The notes under the pieces: model-generated | Seen by the model: the letters and a program-made list of their open reading frames with translations, nothing else | Databases searched by the model: none | Told to the model about the DNA's origin: nothing | Origin: Thiorhodovibrio frisius | GTDB taxonomy: Bacteria > Pseudomonadota > Gammaproteobacteria > Chromatiales > Chromatiaceae | Assembly (NCBI RefSeq): GCF_033954835.1 | Contig: NZ_CP121471.1 | Span: 5,078,501-5,142,500 of the forward strand | Length of the DNA stretch: 64,000 nucleotides | Reading direction: 5' to 3' | Translations under genes and position numbers: made by a program | Shown: positions 54,564 through 64,000 of the stretch, one piece after another | Position numbering within the stretch: the stretch's first letter is position 1 | Layout: each line of letters begins with the position of its first letter

Positions 54564-55787
54564 ATGAACCAGATCCAACGCCGCCACAGTCTTCCCGTGC
54601 GCATTGGCAACATCGTCGTTGGCGGCGATGCGCCCGTGCGCGTCCAGTCAATGACCAATACCGACACGGCTGATATTGACAGCACAGTCACCCAGGTGGC
54701 CGAGCTGGCCCGCGCCGGCTCCGAGCTGGTGCGCCTAACCGTCAACAACGAATCGGCCGCTGCTGCGGTGCCAACAATCCGCGACGCCCTGGCCGCCAAG
54801 GGCGTGGAAGTCCCTCTAATCGGGGATTTCCACTTCAACGGCCACCGGCTACTCAGCGACTATCCCGCCTGCGCCGAGGCGCTGGCCAAGTACCGCATCA
54901 ACCCCGGCAATGTCGGTCGTGGCGAGAAAAAAGACAGCCAGTTCGCCACCATGGTCGAAATCGCCTGCCGCTATGATCGCCCGGTGCGCATCGGGGTGAA
55001 CTGGGGCAGCCTCGACCCCGAGCTGGTCGCGCGCATGATGGACGAGAATGCCAAATCCGCCGCACCCAAGCCGGCCGAGGAGATGATGATCGAGGCCATG
55101 GTCGAATCCGCCCTCGGCAGCGCGCGGCGCGCCGAGGAACTGGGCCTGGCGCGCGATCATATTATTCTCTCCTGCAAAATGAGCGGCGTGCAGGATCTCA
55201 TCCGCGTCTATCGCGCCTTGGCGCCGCGCTCGGATCATGCCCTGCATCTGGGGCTAACCGAGGCCGGCATGGGCTCCAAAGGCATCGTCGCCTCCACCGC
55301 CGCGCTCTCGGTGCTGCTGCAAGAAGGCATTGGCGACACCATTCGCGTATCGCTGACACCCGAGCCTGGCGAGTCGCGTTCGCGCGAGATCATCGTCGCG
55401 CAGGAGATTCTGCAAACCATGGGCCTGCGCCCCTTCGTGCCCATGGTGGCCGCCTGCCCCGGCTGCGGGCGCACCACCAGCACGGTGTTCCAGGAACTCG
55501 CGCGCGACATCCAGGCATACTTGCGCGAGCAAATGCCCAGCTGGCGTGAGCGCTACCCGGGTGTGGAGCAGATGCAGGTGGCCGTAATGGGCTGCGTGGT
55601 CAATGGCCCAGGGGAGAGCAAACATGCCAACATCGGCATCAGCTTGCCCGGAACTGGCGAGCAGCCCTCAGCGCCGGTGTTTATCGACGGGGAGAAAGCA
55701 ACGACGCTCAAAGGCGCCGATATTGCCGCGCAGTTCAAGCACATGGTGGATGACTACGTCATCGGCCACTACGGCCGGAATGCTTAG
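54564..55787 (+). CDS. ispG: 4-hydroxy-3-methylbut-2-enyl diphosphate synthase
   Basis: 407 residues. N-terminal TIM barrel: [35 protein letters not shown] and [11 protein letters not shown]. The C-terminal [4Fe-4S] part has CPGCGRTTS (near 297) and [10 protein letters not shown] (near 342), giving the three ligand cysteines and the catalytic glutamate. It makes HMBPP from MEcPP in the MEP isoprenoid pathway, with flavodoxin or ferredoxin as donor. It faces hslVU. Confidence 0.96.
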   Translation: MNQIQRRHSLPVRIGNIVVGGDAPVRVQSMTNTDTADIDSTVTQVAELARAGSELVRLTVNNESAAAAVPTIRDALAAKGVEVPLIGDFHFNGHRLLSDYPACAEALAKYRINPGNVGRGEKKDSQFATMVEIACRYDRPVRIGVNWGSLDPELVARMMDENAKSAAPKPAEEMMIEAMVESALGSARRAEELGLARDHIILSCKMSGVQDLIRVYRALAPRSDHALHLGLTEAGMGSKGIVASTAALSVLLQEGIGDTIRVSLTPEPGESRSREIIVAQEILQTMGLRPFVPMVAACPGCGRTTSTVFQELARDIQAYLREQMPSWRERYPGVEQMQVAVMGCVVNGPGESKHANIGISLPGTGEQPSAPVFIDGEKATTLKGADIAAQFKHMVDDYVIGHYGRNA

Positions 55788-55801
55788 CGCTGATGGGTCC
55801 T

Positions 55802-55943
55802 GCCATCCCAAAGGCTCAGTCCTTGGAACTAGGTTGCGCTGATAAGATCCCGGCCATCCCAAAGGCTCAGTCCTTGGAATGCAGGTTGCGCTTATAGACC
55901 CAGCCATCCCAAAGGGTTCATCCTTTGGGAGTCAGGGTAGCGC
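55802..55943. repeat. Three ~50-bp repeats with CCCAAAGG hairpins, convergent terminator
   Basis: Copies start at 55802, 55853 and 55903 with GCCATCCCAAAGG and end with GTTGCGCT or a variant. The third contains a perfect stem, CCCAAAGG (55908-55915) and CCTTTGGG (55922-55929) around GTTCAT; the first two have a shortened partner. They lie between convergent ispG and hslU and probably end transcription from both sides. Confidence 0.75.
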
Positions 55944-55949
55944 CTGCGA

Positions 55950-57281
55950 TCACAGAATGTACTGTGAGAGATCCTCGTCCGCCGCCAATTCGCCCAGGTT
56001 CTGCTCCACATAGGCGGCGTTTACATCGATGGTGACGCGGTCCAGCTCGGAGGCGTTGTAGGACACATCCTCAAGCAGTCGCTCCATCACGGTTGCCAGG
56101 CGCCGCGCACCGATGTTCTCTGAGCGTTCGTTCACCTGCCAGGCAATCTCGGCGATGCGGCTGATGCCGTCCTCGGTGAAGTCGAGTGTCACGCCCTCGG
56201 TGCCGAGCAGCGCGCGATATTGCTCAGTCAGGGATTCGTTCGGCTCGGTCAGGATGCGGATAAAATCCTCGGTGGTCAGCGCCTGGAGTTCCACCCGGAT
56301 CGGCAGGCGGCCCTGAAGCTCGGGGATGAGATCCGAGGGGCGCGCGAGATGAAAGGCGCCCGAGGCGATAAAGAGAACGTGATCGGTCTTCACCATGCCG
56401 TATTTGGTCGAAACGGCACAGCCTTCAACCAGCGGCAGCAGGTCGCGCTGCACCCCTTCGCGTGAGACATCGGCGCCCATGGTCTCAGAGCGCTTGGTGA
56501 CCTTGTCGATTTCATCAAGAAACACAATGCCGTTCTGCTCGACATTCTCTAGCGCGCGCAGCTTCATTTCTTCTTCGTTCACCAGCTTGGCGGCTTCCTC
56601 GTCGCCCAGCACCTTGCGTGCGTCACAAATGCGCATTTTGCGCCTTTTGGTGCGCTCTGAGCCGAGGTTCTGGAACAACCCCTGAAGCTGGTTGGTCATT
56701 TCCTCCATGCCGGGCGGCGCGACAATTTCCACCCCCATGGGCGAGAGATTGACCTGAATTTCAATCTCGCGCTCGTCGAGTTCGCCAGCGCGTAATTTGG
56801 TGCGAAACTTCTCGCGCGTAGCAGAGCTGGTGGCGCCGGACTGGCTTTCCTGGTCAAAGTTGGAGGGCGGTGGCAGCAGGGCATCAAGGATCCGCTCCTC
56901 GGCGGCGGCCTCGGCGCGCTCGCGGTTGCGCTCCATTTCCTGCTCGCGCTCCATCTTGACCGAGATGTCGGCAAGATCCCGCACGATTGATTCAACATCC
57001 CGCCCAACATAGCCCACCTCGGTGAACTTGGTCGCTTCCACCTTGAGGAAGGGCGCATTGGCGAGCCTGGCCAGACGGCGTGCAATCTCGGTTTTGCCCA
57101 CGCCAGTCGGGCCGATCATCAGAATATTTTTGGGCGTGATCTCCGAGCGCATGGGCTCTTCGATCTGCGCGCGACGCCAGCGGTTGCGCAGCGCAATGGC
57201 GACCGCGCGCTTGGCCTGGTGCTGGCCGATGATGTGTTTATCAAGCTCTTCAACAATGCGTTGGGGGGTAATGTCGGACAT
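55950..57281 (-). CDS. hslU: ATP-dependent protease ATPase subunit HslU
   Basis: 443 residues. [20 protein letters not shown] is the conserved start; Walker A is [13 protein letters not shown] near residue 58, the pore loop GYVGRD, Walker [12 protein letters not shown], and the C-terminus SQYIL is the docking tail for HslV. The hexameric AAA+ unfoldase feeds proteins to HslV in the cytoplasm. 21 bp downstream of hslV. Confidence 0.96.
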   Translation of the reverse strand: MSDITPQRIVEELDKHIIGQHQAKRAVAIALRNRWRRAQIEEPMRSEITPKNILMIGPTGVGKTEIARRLARLANAPFLKVEATKFTEVGYVGRDVESIVRDLADISVKMEREQEMERNRERAEAAAEERILDALLPPPSNFDQESQSGATSSATREKFRTKLRAGELDEREIEIQVNLSPMGVEIVAPPGMEEMTNQLQGLFQNLGSERTKRRKMRICDARKVLGDEEAAKLVNEEEMKLRALENVEQNGIVFLDEIDKVTKRSETMGADVSREGVQRDLLPLVEGCAVSTKYGMVKTDHVLFIASGAFHLARPSDLIPELQGRLPIRVELQALTTEDFIRILTEPNESLTEQYRALLGTEGVTLDFTEDGISRIAEIAWQVNERSENIGARRLATVMERLLEDVSYNASELDRVTIDVNAAYVEQNLGELAADEDLSQYIL

Positions 57282-57302
57282 TTGGTAGTCAGCTGTGCGG
57301 GT

Positions 57303-57857
57303 TTAGGGGTCAGGTGTGTCGGCGCTGAGTTCTTCCAGTACCAGGTTATGATTGGTATAGATGCAGATATCGGCCGCGATGGACAAGGCACGCTCGACAA
57401 TTTCGCGCGCGCTGAGTTCGGTATGCTCAAGCAGCGCGCGCGCGGCTGACTGGGCGAAGGCACCGCCAGAGCCAATCGCCATCAGGTCCTGCTCAGGCTC
57501 GATCACATCGCCGGTGCCAGAAATAATCAAGGATGACTTGGTATCCGCCACGCACAGCATGGCCTCAAGGCGGCGCAGCATGCGGTCGGTGCGCCAGTCT
57601 TTCGCCAGCTCCACCGCCGAGCGCACCAAGTGCCCCTGATGTTTCTCAAGCTTGCCCTCGAAACGCTCAAACAGGGTGAAGGCATCGGCTGTGGCGCCAG
57701 CAAAACCGGCCAGCACATTTTCTTTGTAGAGCCTGCGTACTTTGCGCGCATTGCCCTTCATCACCATCTGCCCGAGCGAGACCTGGCCATCGCCGCCGAT
57801 GACCACCTGCCCGTTGCGGCGGACCGATAAAATCGTTGTTCCTTGGAGCTGCTGCAT
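57303..57857 (-). CDS. hslV: ATP-dependent protease subunit HslV
   Basis: 184 residues from the ATG at 57857 ([14 protein letters not shown]), which has the short propeptide form seen in many proteobacteria: cleavage before TT exposes the catalytic threonine. A TTG at 57935 would add a poorly supported extension. [42 protein letters not shown] and [17 protein letters not shown] are family signatures. It forms the double hexameric peptidase of the HslUV heat-shock protease. Confidence 0.95.
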   Translation of the reverse strand: MQQLQGTTILSVRRNGQVVIGGDGQVSLGQMVMKGNARKVRRLYKENVLAGFAGATADAFTLFERFEGKLEKHQGHLVRSAVELAKDWRTDRMLRRLEAMLCVADTKSSLIISGTGDVIEPEQDLMAIGSGGAFAQSAARALLEHTELSAREIVERALSIAADICIYTNHNLVLEELSADTPDP

Positions 57858-58017
57858 GAAAATAACGTCCGCGTTCTTCTGGCGCTGCCGGGCATCGTCA
57901 GGAGCCGGCAGCGGCGGGAAAATCTGGCTGGCCAAAGACCGACCGAAACCGGCATTCTACCTGTCTCGGCGACAGCTTGCCGCTGTGATTGCGAAGGTTA
58001 CCGCGAGAAATCATTGA

Positions 58018-58821
58018 ATGCTTAAGAAGCCTTTGACGGTCATTTTTTTCGGCACCTGCCTAGTCAACAGCCTGGCGCCGCAGGCGGGACTGGCAGCCAT
58101 GCGCCTGCTGGAACTCACCGGTGCGCGGGTGCGCTATCCGCGCAGCCAAAGCTGCTGCGGGCAGCCGGCTTATAACGCGGGTTTTGATCAGCAGGCGCGT
58201 CTGGTGGCGCGCGCGCAGCTTGATGCCCTAGATGGCACTGAGCCGATCATTGTGCCCTCAGCCTCCTGCGCGGCCATGTTTCGGCACGACTATCCGCGCC
58301 TGTTCGCCGACACCCCAGGCCAGGCGCAAGACCAGGCGCGTGCCGAAAAACTGGCCGCGCGGGTGTTCGAGCTCTGCGACTGGCTGGCACGGTTACCAGA
58401 CCTTCGCTTTACGGATCATGGAGCGCCCATCCGCGTCGTCTTGCATCAGTCCTGCTCGGCACGGCGCGCACTTGGCGTGGCGGAGCAGGCCCGCGCGCTG
58501 CTTGCGCGGCTGGCCGGGGTCGAGGTGGTCGAACCCGAGCGCGCGACCGACTGCTGTGGCTTTGGCGGCAGCTTCGCGGTCAAGCAGCCAGAGATTTCGG
58601 CGGCCATGACCGCCGACAAAGCCGAGGCGCTGCTGGCGACCGGCGCTTCGGTACTGATCAGCCAGGATCTCGGCTGCCTGACCAGTCTCGATGGCTATCT
58701 GCGCCGACTGGGCGCGGAGATCAAGGTCCAGCACATCGCCGAGCTTCTGTGGCAGCGGGTCACGCCGCCCGAACTGGCGACGCCAGAGCCTGATGCTCGG
58801 GCCAAGGGGAGAGCAGCATGA
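58018..58821 (+). CDS. lutA: LutA, (Fe-S)-binding cysteine-rich (CCG) protein of lactate utilisation
   Basis: 267 residues with two CCG domains: SCCGQPAYNAG near residue 45 and DCCGFGGSFAVKQPE near 180, plus SCAAMFRHDYP and HQSCSARRALG. These cysteines bind a noncubane or standard Fe-S cluster, as in glycolate oxidase and heterodisulfide reductase subunits. It forms the L-lactate oxidation complex with LutB and LutC. Its stop overlaps lutB by 4 bp (ATGA). Confidence 0.9.
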   Translation: MLKKPLTVIFFGTCLVNSLAPQAGLAAMRLLELTGARVRYPRSQSCCGQPAYNAGFDQQARLVARAQLDALDGTEPIIVPSASCAAMFRHDYPRLFADTPGQAQDQARAEKLAARVFELCDWLARLPDLRFTDHGAPIRVVLHQSCSARRALGVAEQARALLARLAGVEVVEPERATDCCGFGGSFAVKQPEISAAMTADKAEALLATGASVLISQDLGCLTSLDGYLRRLGAEIKVQHIAELLWQRVTPPELATPEPDARAKGRAA

Positions 58822-60212
58822 GTAGTCCGCTGCGACAGCGTTTCCGCCAGGCGCTTGCGCGCGAGCCGGCGCGAGGAAACATCGCCCGCGCCATGAGCGG
58901 ACTGGTGGCAAAACGTCGCGCCGCCTTTCCCGACCCCGCTGCGCTGGAGGCGCTGCGCGACCAGGGCCAGGCCATTCGCGACCAGGCGCTGGACAATTTG
59001 CCCGATCTGCTGCAAGAGCTCGAGGCAAAGTGCACCGCCAATGGCATCCGCGTGCATTGGGCGCGCGCGGCTGAGGAGGCCAATGCCCAGGTGCTTGAGA
59101 TTGTCCGCGCCACTGGCGCCGATGCCGTACTCAAGGGCAAGTCCATGGTGAGCGAGGAAATCGGCCTGAACGCCGCCCTGGCCGAGGCCGGCATCGAGGC
59201 GCTGGAGACTGATCTCGGCGAGTGGATCATCCAGCTGGCAGGCGAGGCACCATCCCATATCGTCGCCCCGGCGGTGCATCTCGACCGCCGCGAGGTGGCC
59301 GCCCGCTTTCGTGCGCATTTTCCCGATCTGGACTTTGGCGAAGACATCACCGATCTGACCGCCCTTGCACGTCGGCTGCTGCGGGAGCGATTCGCGCAAA
59401 TGCGCATTGGCATCAGCGGAGTCAATTTTCTGGTTGCCGAAACAGGCACACTCTGTCTTGTCGAAAACGAAGGCAACGGCCGACTCTGCACCACCCTGCC
59501 CGAGGTGCATATCGCCATCACCGGCATAGAGAAGGTCATCGCCCGGCTCGATCAGCTCCCACCGCTGCTGCGGCTGCTGACGCGCGGCGCCACCGGGCAG
59601 CCGATCACCACCTATGTGAATCTGATCACTGGTCCGCGCCGAGCCGACGAGCGTGACGGACCGCGCGACCTGCATCTGATTCTGCTCGACAACGGTCGTG
59701 CGCGCCTGCAAGCCGACCCCGAACTGCGTGCCACCCTGCGCTGCATCCGCTGCGGCGCCTGCATGAATCACTGCCCGGTCTATTCCCGGGTGGGCGGGCA
59801 CGGCTACGGCACTGTCTATCCCGGCCCGCTCGGCGCCGTACTGGAACCGCGTCTGCATGGGCTCGCGCTGCAAGGCGAGCTGGCCGAAGCCTCCAGCCTG
59901 TGCGGCGCCTGCGCCGAGGTCTGCCCGGTGCGCATTCCGCTGCCACAACTCATCCGCCGCGTGCGGCTTGATCGCGCACGAATCGCCTCGAGCGGGCGCG
60001 CTCAGGGCCGGCTGTGGTCACTCTGGGCAAGTATTCAGGCGCATCCGGCGCGCACCCGAGCCTTCAACCGCGCCCTAGCCCTGCTGTCACCCCTGATCAA
60101 TCCCGCACTGCGCTGGTTGCCAAGCCCCTGGACCCGCACCCGCGAGCCACCCAACCTGGCCCGCCAGACGCTGGCCGAACTGGCCCGACAGGAGGGCTTT
60201 CGCGATGACTGA
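58818..60212 (+). CDS. lutB: LutB, iron-sulfur protein of lactate utilisation
   Basis: 464 residues. The N-terminal LUD-type region (ADAVLKGKSMVSEEIGLN, ETGTLCLVENEGNGRLCTTLP) is followed by two ferredoxin motifs, CIRCGACMNHCPVY near residue 310 and CGACAEVCPVRIPLPQL near 365. It transfers electrons from lactate via LutA/LutC towards the respiratory chain. It overlaps lutC by 8 bp. A 417-codon antisense ORF is a shadow. Confidence 0.92.
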   Translation: MSSPLRQRFRQALAREPARGNIARAMSGLVAKRRAAFPDPAALEALRDQGQAIRDQALDNLPDLLQELEAKCTANGIRVHWARAAEEANAQVLEIVRATGADAVLKGKSMVSEEIGLNAALAEAGIEALETDLGEWIIQLAGEAPSHIVAPAVHLDRREVAARFRAHFPDLDFGEDITDLTALARRLLRERFAQMRIGISGVNFLVAETGTLCLVENEGNGRLCTTLPEVHIAITGIEKVIARLDQLPPLLRLLTRGATGQPITTYVNLITGPRRADERDGPRDLHLILLDNGRARLQADPELRATLRCIRCGACMNHCPVYSRVGGHGYGTVYPGPLGAVLEPRLHGLALQGELAEASSLCGACAEVCPVRIPLPQLIRRVRLDRARIASSGRAQGRLWSLWASIQAHPARTRAFNRALALLSPLINPALRWLPSPWTRTREPPNLARQTLAELARQEGFRDD

Positions 60213-60924
60213 AGCGCGCGAGCAGATCCTCGGTCGGCTGGTCGCCGCACCGGCTGGGCAAAAAAGCAAATCGACGAGCAGCAGTGACTCAAAAGAAATC
60301 AGTGAAGAGTCTTCTGCACTCACTCCCGGCAAAGAGAATACTCAGAACGACCTGGAGACCTTCTGCCGCGCTCTCACCGCCGTGCATGGCGAAGTCCATC
60401 GCGTCGGCGCCGACTGGCCGGCTCAAATCGCTGCGACCCTGGCTAGCGCCGGCGTGGAACACCTGTGGTACGGCGCGGATGGCCCCCTCGGCGCCGAGCT
60501 GCGCAGCGGCTGGCCAGCACGCGACACAGGGAACGGACCGGGCGGCCCCATCCCCAAGCTGCGCCCCTTTGCCGACCCCATCGAATCCTGCCGCCAAGCC
60601 CTCTTCGCCGAGCACGGCGCTGGCTTTACCAGCGCGCTTGGCGCCATTGCCGAGACGGGCACCCTGATCCTCTGGCCCGGTCCAAGCGAGCCGCGCACCC
60701 TGTCGCTAGTGCCTGAGGTGCATTGCGTGCTGCTTGAGCGGTCCTGCATCGCGCCGACGCTGGAAGACTGGATGACGGCCTTTTGTCAGCAACCGGATCA
60801 TGCACCCCTGCCCACCAATCTGCTACTGGTGACAGGCCCGTCAAAATCCGCCGACATTGAACAGACCCTGACGCTCGGCGTCCATGGACCCAAGCGGCTA
60901 GTGGTGTTCGTCTTGGATTCCTAA
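60205..60924 (+). CDS. lutC: LutC, LUD-domain protein of lactate utilisation
   Basis: 239 residues. The LUD domain lies at ~100-235: AEHGAGFTSALGAIAETGTL, WPGPSEPRTLSLVPEVH and the SKSADIEQTLTLGVHGP loop that is typical of LutC/YkgG. The first ~50 residues are polar and low-complexity. Last gene of the overlapping lutABC operon; no lactate permease or regulator is next to it. Confidence 0.9.
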   Translation: MTEAREQILGRLVAAPAGQKSKSTSSSDSKEISEESSALTPGKENTQNDLETFCRALTAVHGEVHRVGADWPAQIAATLASAGVEHLWYGADGPLGAELRSGWPARDTGNGPGGPIPKLRPFADPIESCRQALFAEHGAGFTSALGAIAETGTLILWPGPSEPRTLSLVPEVHCVLLERSCIAPTLEDWMTAFCQQPDHAPLPTNLLLVTGPSKSADIEQTLTLGVHGPKRLVVFVLDS

Positions 60925-60995
60925 GGCTCCAAAATCCAATCGACACCTGGCACAGCGATCTATAACGCCACGCGAGGACTCGAGCCGCTCGAAAG

Positions 60996-62063
60996 TCATG
61001 TGCCCGCGCCAGCACCAGCCATGACCTGACCAGGCTGCTCGGTCTGCGCATCCTCCGAGATGCACACCCGGTCTCGCCCCGAGAACTTGGCCGCATAGAG
61101 CGCTTGATCCGCTGCCTCGAACAACGCCTTCGCCTGACGAATGTCAGATTCCAGCGAACCAGTCGACTCGGCAGCGACCAGGGAACTCTTTGATGCGGTT
61201 GGGATGAGACTGGTCGCGCCTATGCTCAGGGTAATATAAGGCGCCGCTCCCGAGTACTCATGCAGGATAGTCAGTGCCCGCACGGCGGCGGCGCTCTTCT
61301 CAGCCAGCGCGACAGTATCCGCAAGCGAACTGCCGGGAAGCAAGATGGCAAATTCCTCTCCCCCATAACGCGCCACCATGTCGCCCGCGCGTGTCACGGT
61401 TGCGGCAAGCCGCTGGGCAACCTTACGCAGACAGGCATCTCCCCGCACATGCCCATAGTGGTCGTTGTAGGCTTTGAAATAATCAATATCAGCCATCACA
61501 AGCCCTAGCGGCTGCTGCTGTCGTCCGGCGCGCCGCCATTCCTGGCTAAGACGCAGACCCAGTGCCCGCCGGTTGGCAAGATCGGTCAGTGGATCTCGGT
61601 TGCTGAGCCGCAGCAGGCGGTCTTTCTGCGCCTTGAGCTTGAGATGCAGACCAACCCGCGCGCGCACTAACGGAGGATTAATCGGCTTGCTCAGAAAGTC
61701 GCTGGCGCCAACTTCCAGGGCCAGCAACTCGCTGTCGCAATCCATTGCGGCGGTGACGAAAATCACCGGAATTTCCGGATGCTCGCGTTGCATGACCCGG
61801 CAGACTTCAAAGCCATCCATCTCTGGCATCTTCGCATCGAGCAGTACCAGATCGAAGGGGTCGCGATCCATGCGTTGCAACGCCTCCTTGCCGCTGGTGG
61901 CGAACCTTAAATCCCCAATGCCTTCAAGCGCCGCATGCAGCACCCGAATCGCGATTGCCTCATCATCGACAATCAGGACCCGCGGACGGACACTCTCACG
62001 CGTCACTCCGCCAGCAAAACGGGCGAAATCTTCCTGCGGCGCAAATTGGGTTGCAAGATTCAT
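60996..62063 (-). CDS. Response regulator with diguanylate cyclase (REC-GGDEF)
   Basis: 355 residues from the ATG at 62063, preceded by AAGGA; the frame to 62180 runs into the STAS gene. Receiver domain ~28-145 with acceptor Asp76 in LVLLDAKMPEMDG; GGDEF domain ~180-340 with the active-site loop read as RYGGEEF and an RAGD inhibitory site five residues before it. It should make cyclic di-GMP when phosphorylated and be product-inhibited. No histidine kinase is adjacent. It lies just downstream of the STAS gene, whose 3' end is 51 bp away. Confidence 0.92.
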   Translation of the reverse strand: MNLATQFAPQEDFARFAGGVTRESVRPRVLIVDDEAIAIRVLHAALEGIGDLRFATSGKEALQRMDRDPFDLVLLDAKMPEMDGFEVCRVMQREHPEIPVIFVTAAMDCDSELLALEVGASDFLSKPINPPLVRARVGLHLKLKAQKDRLLRLSNRDPLTDLANRRALGLRLSQEWRRAGRQQQPLGLVMADIDYFKAYNDHYGHVRGDACLRKVAQRLAATVTRAGDMVARYGGEEFAILLPGSSLADTVALAEKSAAAVRALTILHEYSGAAPYITLSIGATSLIPTASKSSLVAAESTGSLESDIRQAKALFEAADQALYAAKFSGRDRVCISEDAQTEQPGQVMAGAGAGT

Positions 62064-62113
62064 TTTATCCTTCCCCAAAAGGCAAGCACCGAGACTCCAC
62101 GGTGCGTCGATAC

Positions 62114-62605
62114 TCAAGTCCATCGGAAGTGGTAAAGAATCCCGGCACGCGCCAGACGGCAGTAAACCCTGGGCCCGCAATTGGCCAGAAGAATCCGCTC
62201 TCGCAGATACCCGGCATGGTGATTGAGCAGCAAGAGCAGCGCCATACCAGAATCAAACACCTTTTCCGTCGCGGCCAGATCGACCACCAGGGTTCGCGGC
62301 CTAACCTTCAGGAGTGTTTCAATCGCCTGACGGAAGAGCGCAATGAGCCTGAGATCGAGCTGCTCGCCAAGGCGCACGACCAGGGTGTTTGATTTCCTGT
62401 TCCATGCCAGCTGCCCGCCCATCACAATGTCACCTTGATGGTGACGGCGCTCCCCTTGCGGCTCCGGACTCGGCAACCACTGCGGCTCGCTCAGGCTGAG
62501 CGGCTGGCCGGGAATGTCGTCGCGGGTAAAGGTGCCTGGCCTCCTCCCTGATGCCTCTGCAACCGCCGGGCACCACGCGCTGTTCAAAGGATTCTCAAGC
62601 TTCAT
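62114..62605 (-). CDS. STAS-domain protein (anti-sigma-factor-antagonist-like)
   Basis: 163 residues from the ATG at 62605, which has a strong GGAGGT seven bases upstream; a longer frame to 62692 is not favoured. The C-terminal ~95 residues resemble a STAS domain (LVVRLGEQLDLRLIALFRQ, TLVVDLAATEKVFDSGMALLLLLNHHAG); the phosphorylatable serine position is DSGMAL. The N-terminal ~65 residues are Pro- and polar-rich. It may switch a partner (kinase, phosphatase or cyclase) by phosphorylation. Probably cotranscribed with the diguanylate cyclase. Confidence 0.82.
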   Translation of the reverse strand: MKLENPLNSAWCPAVAEASGRRPGTFTRDDIPGQPLSLSEPQWLPSPEPQGERRHHQGDIVMGGQLAWNRKSNTLVVRLGEQLDLRLIALFRQAIETLLKVRPRTLVVDLAATEKVFDSGMALLLLLNHHAGYLRERILLANCGPRVYCRLARAGILYHFRWT

Positions 62606-63180
62606 CGTTACCTCCAGTATCAATGGACAAGATCCCCCGGCGCCCCATCTCTGAGCGCTGGCGTTAGTAGGGGTAATTATCCGGTCAAGCACTCCGAATG
62701 TTGATCGGGGAACGCCTGATCCTTGACTCCGGAATACTCACCCACACGCGTCAGGAGCGCCCAACAGACCGAGCCGTCCTTGGAATTCTGTGCCTGCAAG
62801 CTAAAGTATTGGCGACAACCTGCACTTTGGTGATAGGCGAAGCGCTGCCCTTTGAGTCAGGCATTTTCCCCGACCAACACCTAGGTCATTGCTGACCAGA
62901 CCAAGCCCTAAGCGGCTGATTTTATGCAGCCCCACAATTTCGGATGATGAAAAAATCAGGCTTTCCCTTAGGCATCGCCGACGCATGCGGCAAATACGTG
63001 TTCTGTTTAGGAGCTATAATGGAAGGGTTGACATCGATAAAGCGTGCTCGACGAAACCTCTGATCAGGGTTTCCCGAGGGTGGAATTCAGGGGACGACGC
63101 ATTGCCTGATGCGCTTGGAATTGCTTTTTTAAAAGAACCATAAAAATGGCTTTGAGCTCATTGATAGCCAAGTGCCAAAG
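62606..63180. other. Intergenic region upstream of the NarL-type regulator
   Basis: 575 bp between divergent genes. Short ORFs here have no domain and no SD. A consensus -10 hexamer TATAAT is at 63015-63020, but no -35 is at proper spacing; TTGACA at 63028-63033 likewise lacks a -10. The region presumably holds both promoters. Confidence 0.4.
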
Positions 63181-63933
63181 ATGATCGCCAAAGGGTCAAG
63201 ACCCGCGGGACAAGCCACCATGCAAGCCAAGTCACCCCTAGCGTCCCATGCCGCCTCGCCAAGCCATTCAGTGATCGCAAAGAGCAATGCGCGACGCGTT
63301 CTGATAGTGGACGATCATCCTCTTGTGCGCGCTGGTCTCTCGACGGTGATTAACCAGGAGCCGGATCTTTATGTTTGTGGAGAGGCGGGCACCGCCCACG
63401 ATGCTCTGGACCTTGTTCGACACACGCAAGCGGACATTGTGATCGTGGACCTGACGCTTCCCGACGGCACTGGGCTGGACCTGGTCAAGCGATTGGCCAA
63501 GCTACCGGGGTGCCCGCGCCTGCTGGTCTGCTCTATCCACGAGGAAGCGCTATTCGCCGAGCGTGCGCTCGCCGCCGGGGCCAGCGGCTACATCCACAAG
63601 GCGGAGGCGACCACCTTGGTGGTGACAGCGATCCGGAAAGTCCTCTCTGGCAGCAGTTACTTGAGCGAAAACGTCACCCAGACCCTGCTGCACCAATTAT
63701 CTGGCCGCCCAGCCAAAGACAGCAAAGGTTCCGTCGAGAATCTCACGCCACGCGAACTCCAAGTGTTCATGCTGATCGGGAAATGCCTGAGTGCCTCCAA
63801 GATCGGCGAACAGCTTCATTTGAGCGTCAAAACCATTGAAACCCATCGCGCGAAGATCAAACGCAAGCTCAACCTTGCAACCAGCGGTGAGCTGACACGC
63901 TACGCTGTGCAGTGGGTACTGGAACAACACTGA
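63181..63933 (+). CDS. NarL/FixJ-type (LuxR-HTH) response regulator
   Basis: 250 residues from the ATG at 63181; a GTG at 63172 is an alternative. After a ~35-residue low-complexity leader, the receiver domain (~38-155) shows VLIVDDHPLVRAGL, acceptor Asp90 in IVIVDLTLPDG and the KAEATTL switch region. The C-terminal LuxR helix-turn-helix is at ~185-245: LTPRELQVFMLIGKCLSASKI and LHLSVKTIETHRAKIKRKL. It is a transcription factor activated by phosphorylation; the cognate kinase is not visible before the window ends. Confidence 0.9.
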   Translation: MIAKGSRPAGQATMQAKSPLASHAASPSHSVIAKSNARRVLIVDDHPLVRAGLSTVINQEPDLYVCGEAGTAHDALDLVRHTQADIVIVDLTLPDGTGLDLVKRLAKLPGCPRLLVCSIHEEALFAERALAAGASGYIHKAEATTLVVTAIRKVLSGSSYLSENVTQTLLHQLSGRPAKDSKGSVENLTPRELQVFMLIGKCLSASKIGEQLHLSVKTIETHRAKIKRKLNLATSGELTRYAVQWVLEQH

Positions 63934-64000
63934 GACCTGACTGGGATTTCCTTGTACACTGGTCTGAGACACCCCGGTTATTTCAGGTCGATTCCAAAAT

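Noticed and set aside
57858-57935. N-terminal extension of hslV from a TTG
   Set aside because: HslV proteins begin a few residues before the catalytic TT; the ATG at 57857 gives that form.
58695-59948. 417-codon minus-strand ORF
   Set aside because: Antisense to lutA/lutB, where ferredoxin and LUD motifs and overlapping starts define the real genes.
62698-62895. 65-codon plus-strand ORF
   Set aside because: No SD, no domain, and it lies in a divergent promoter region.

Overview
The window looks like chromosome of a gammaproteobacterium, most probably order Chromatiales (purple sulfur bacteria and relatives). This rests on the set and order of housekeeping genes (pilS-pilR next to argA, hslVU facing ispG, sucCD beside a PII gene, a GntR-prpBCD methylcitrate operon, bamD, mazG, lutABC) and their GC-rich coding. 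No rRNA or tRNA gene and no CRISPR array was seen. Genus-level assignment is not possible from reading alone.

Layout. (A) 1-28.2 kb is an accessory region. A serine-hydrolase lipoprotein (+ strand) faces a large minus-strand biosynthetic block: a ketosynthase-acyltransferase protein and a ~2850-residue polyketide/secondary-lipid synthase of the PUFA-synthase type (two TIM-barrel flavoprotein-like segments, KS, AT, two ACPs, KR, DH). Upstream of these lie a propeller-like protein and an ACP-sulfotransferase fusion. A divergent promoter region with an 18-bp duplicated motif separates this operon from a degenerate sulfotransferase gene (+). A second minus-strand operon then reads from ~25.4 kb down to 18.0 kb: an unknown small protein, a sulfotransferase, a second propeller-like protein, an alpha/beta hydrolase, another sulfotransferase, and a PqqD/pseudo-M50/HlyD membrane protein. 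Together these look like a pathway that builds an ACP-bound lipid or polyketide, sulfates it, and may export it. The region ends in an intact ISKra4-type insertion sequence (31-bp imperfect inverted repeats, 9-bp target duplication), a gene-poor stretch with an 18-bp tandem repeat and a strong hairpin, and a small secreted SH3 protein.

(B) 28.7-35.9 kb: methylcitrate-cycle operon (GntR regulator, prpB, prpC, prpD) whose promoter is flanked by an exact inverted 12-bp operator pair, then GDP-fucose synthase and a GNAT-nitrilase fusion. (C) 36-47.4 kb: ABC exporter, WD40-like lipoprotein candidate, bamD, glnB, sucCD, pilS/pilR, argA. (D) 47.4-52.2 kb, minus strand: lytic transglycosylase, DUF350-like protein, alpha-E protein, circularly permuted ATP-grasp protein, and a secreted endonuclease/phosphatase-family protein. 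(E) 52.2-64 kb: small membrane protein, mazG, Nudix hydrolase, ispG, hslVU, lutABC, and a signalling group (GGDEF response regulator, STAS protein, NarL-type regulator).

Start codons were moved inward in several genes where an internal ATG (or one GTG) has a ribosome binding site, a coupled overlap or the family's normal N-terminus. Those choices are stated in each entry.
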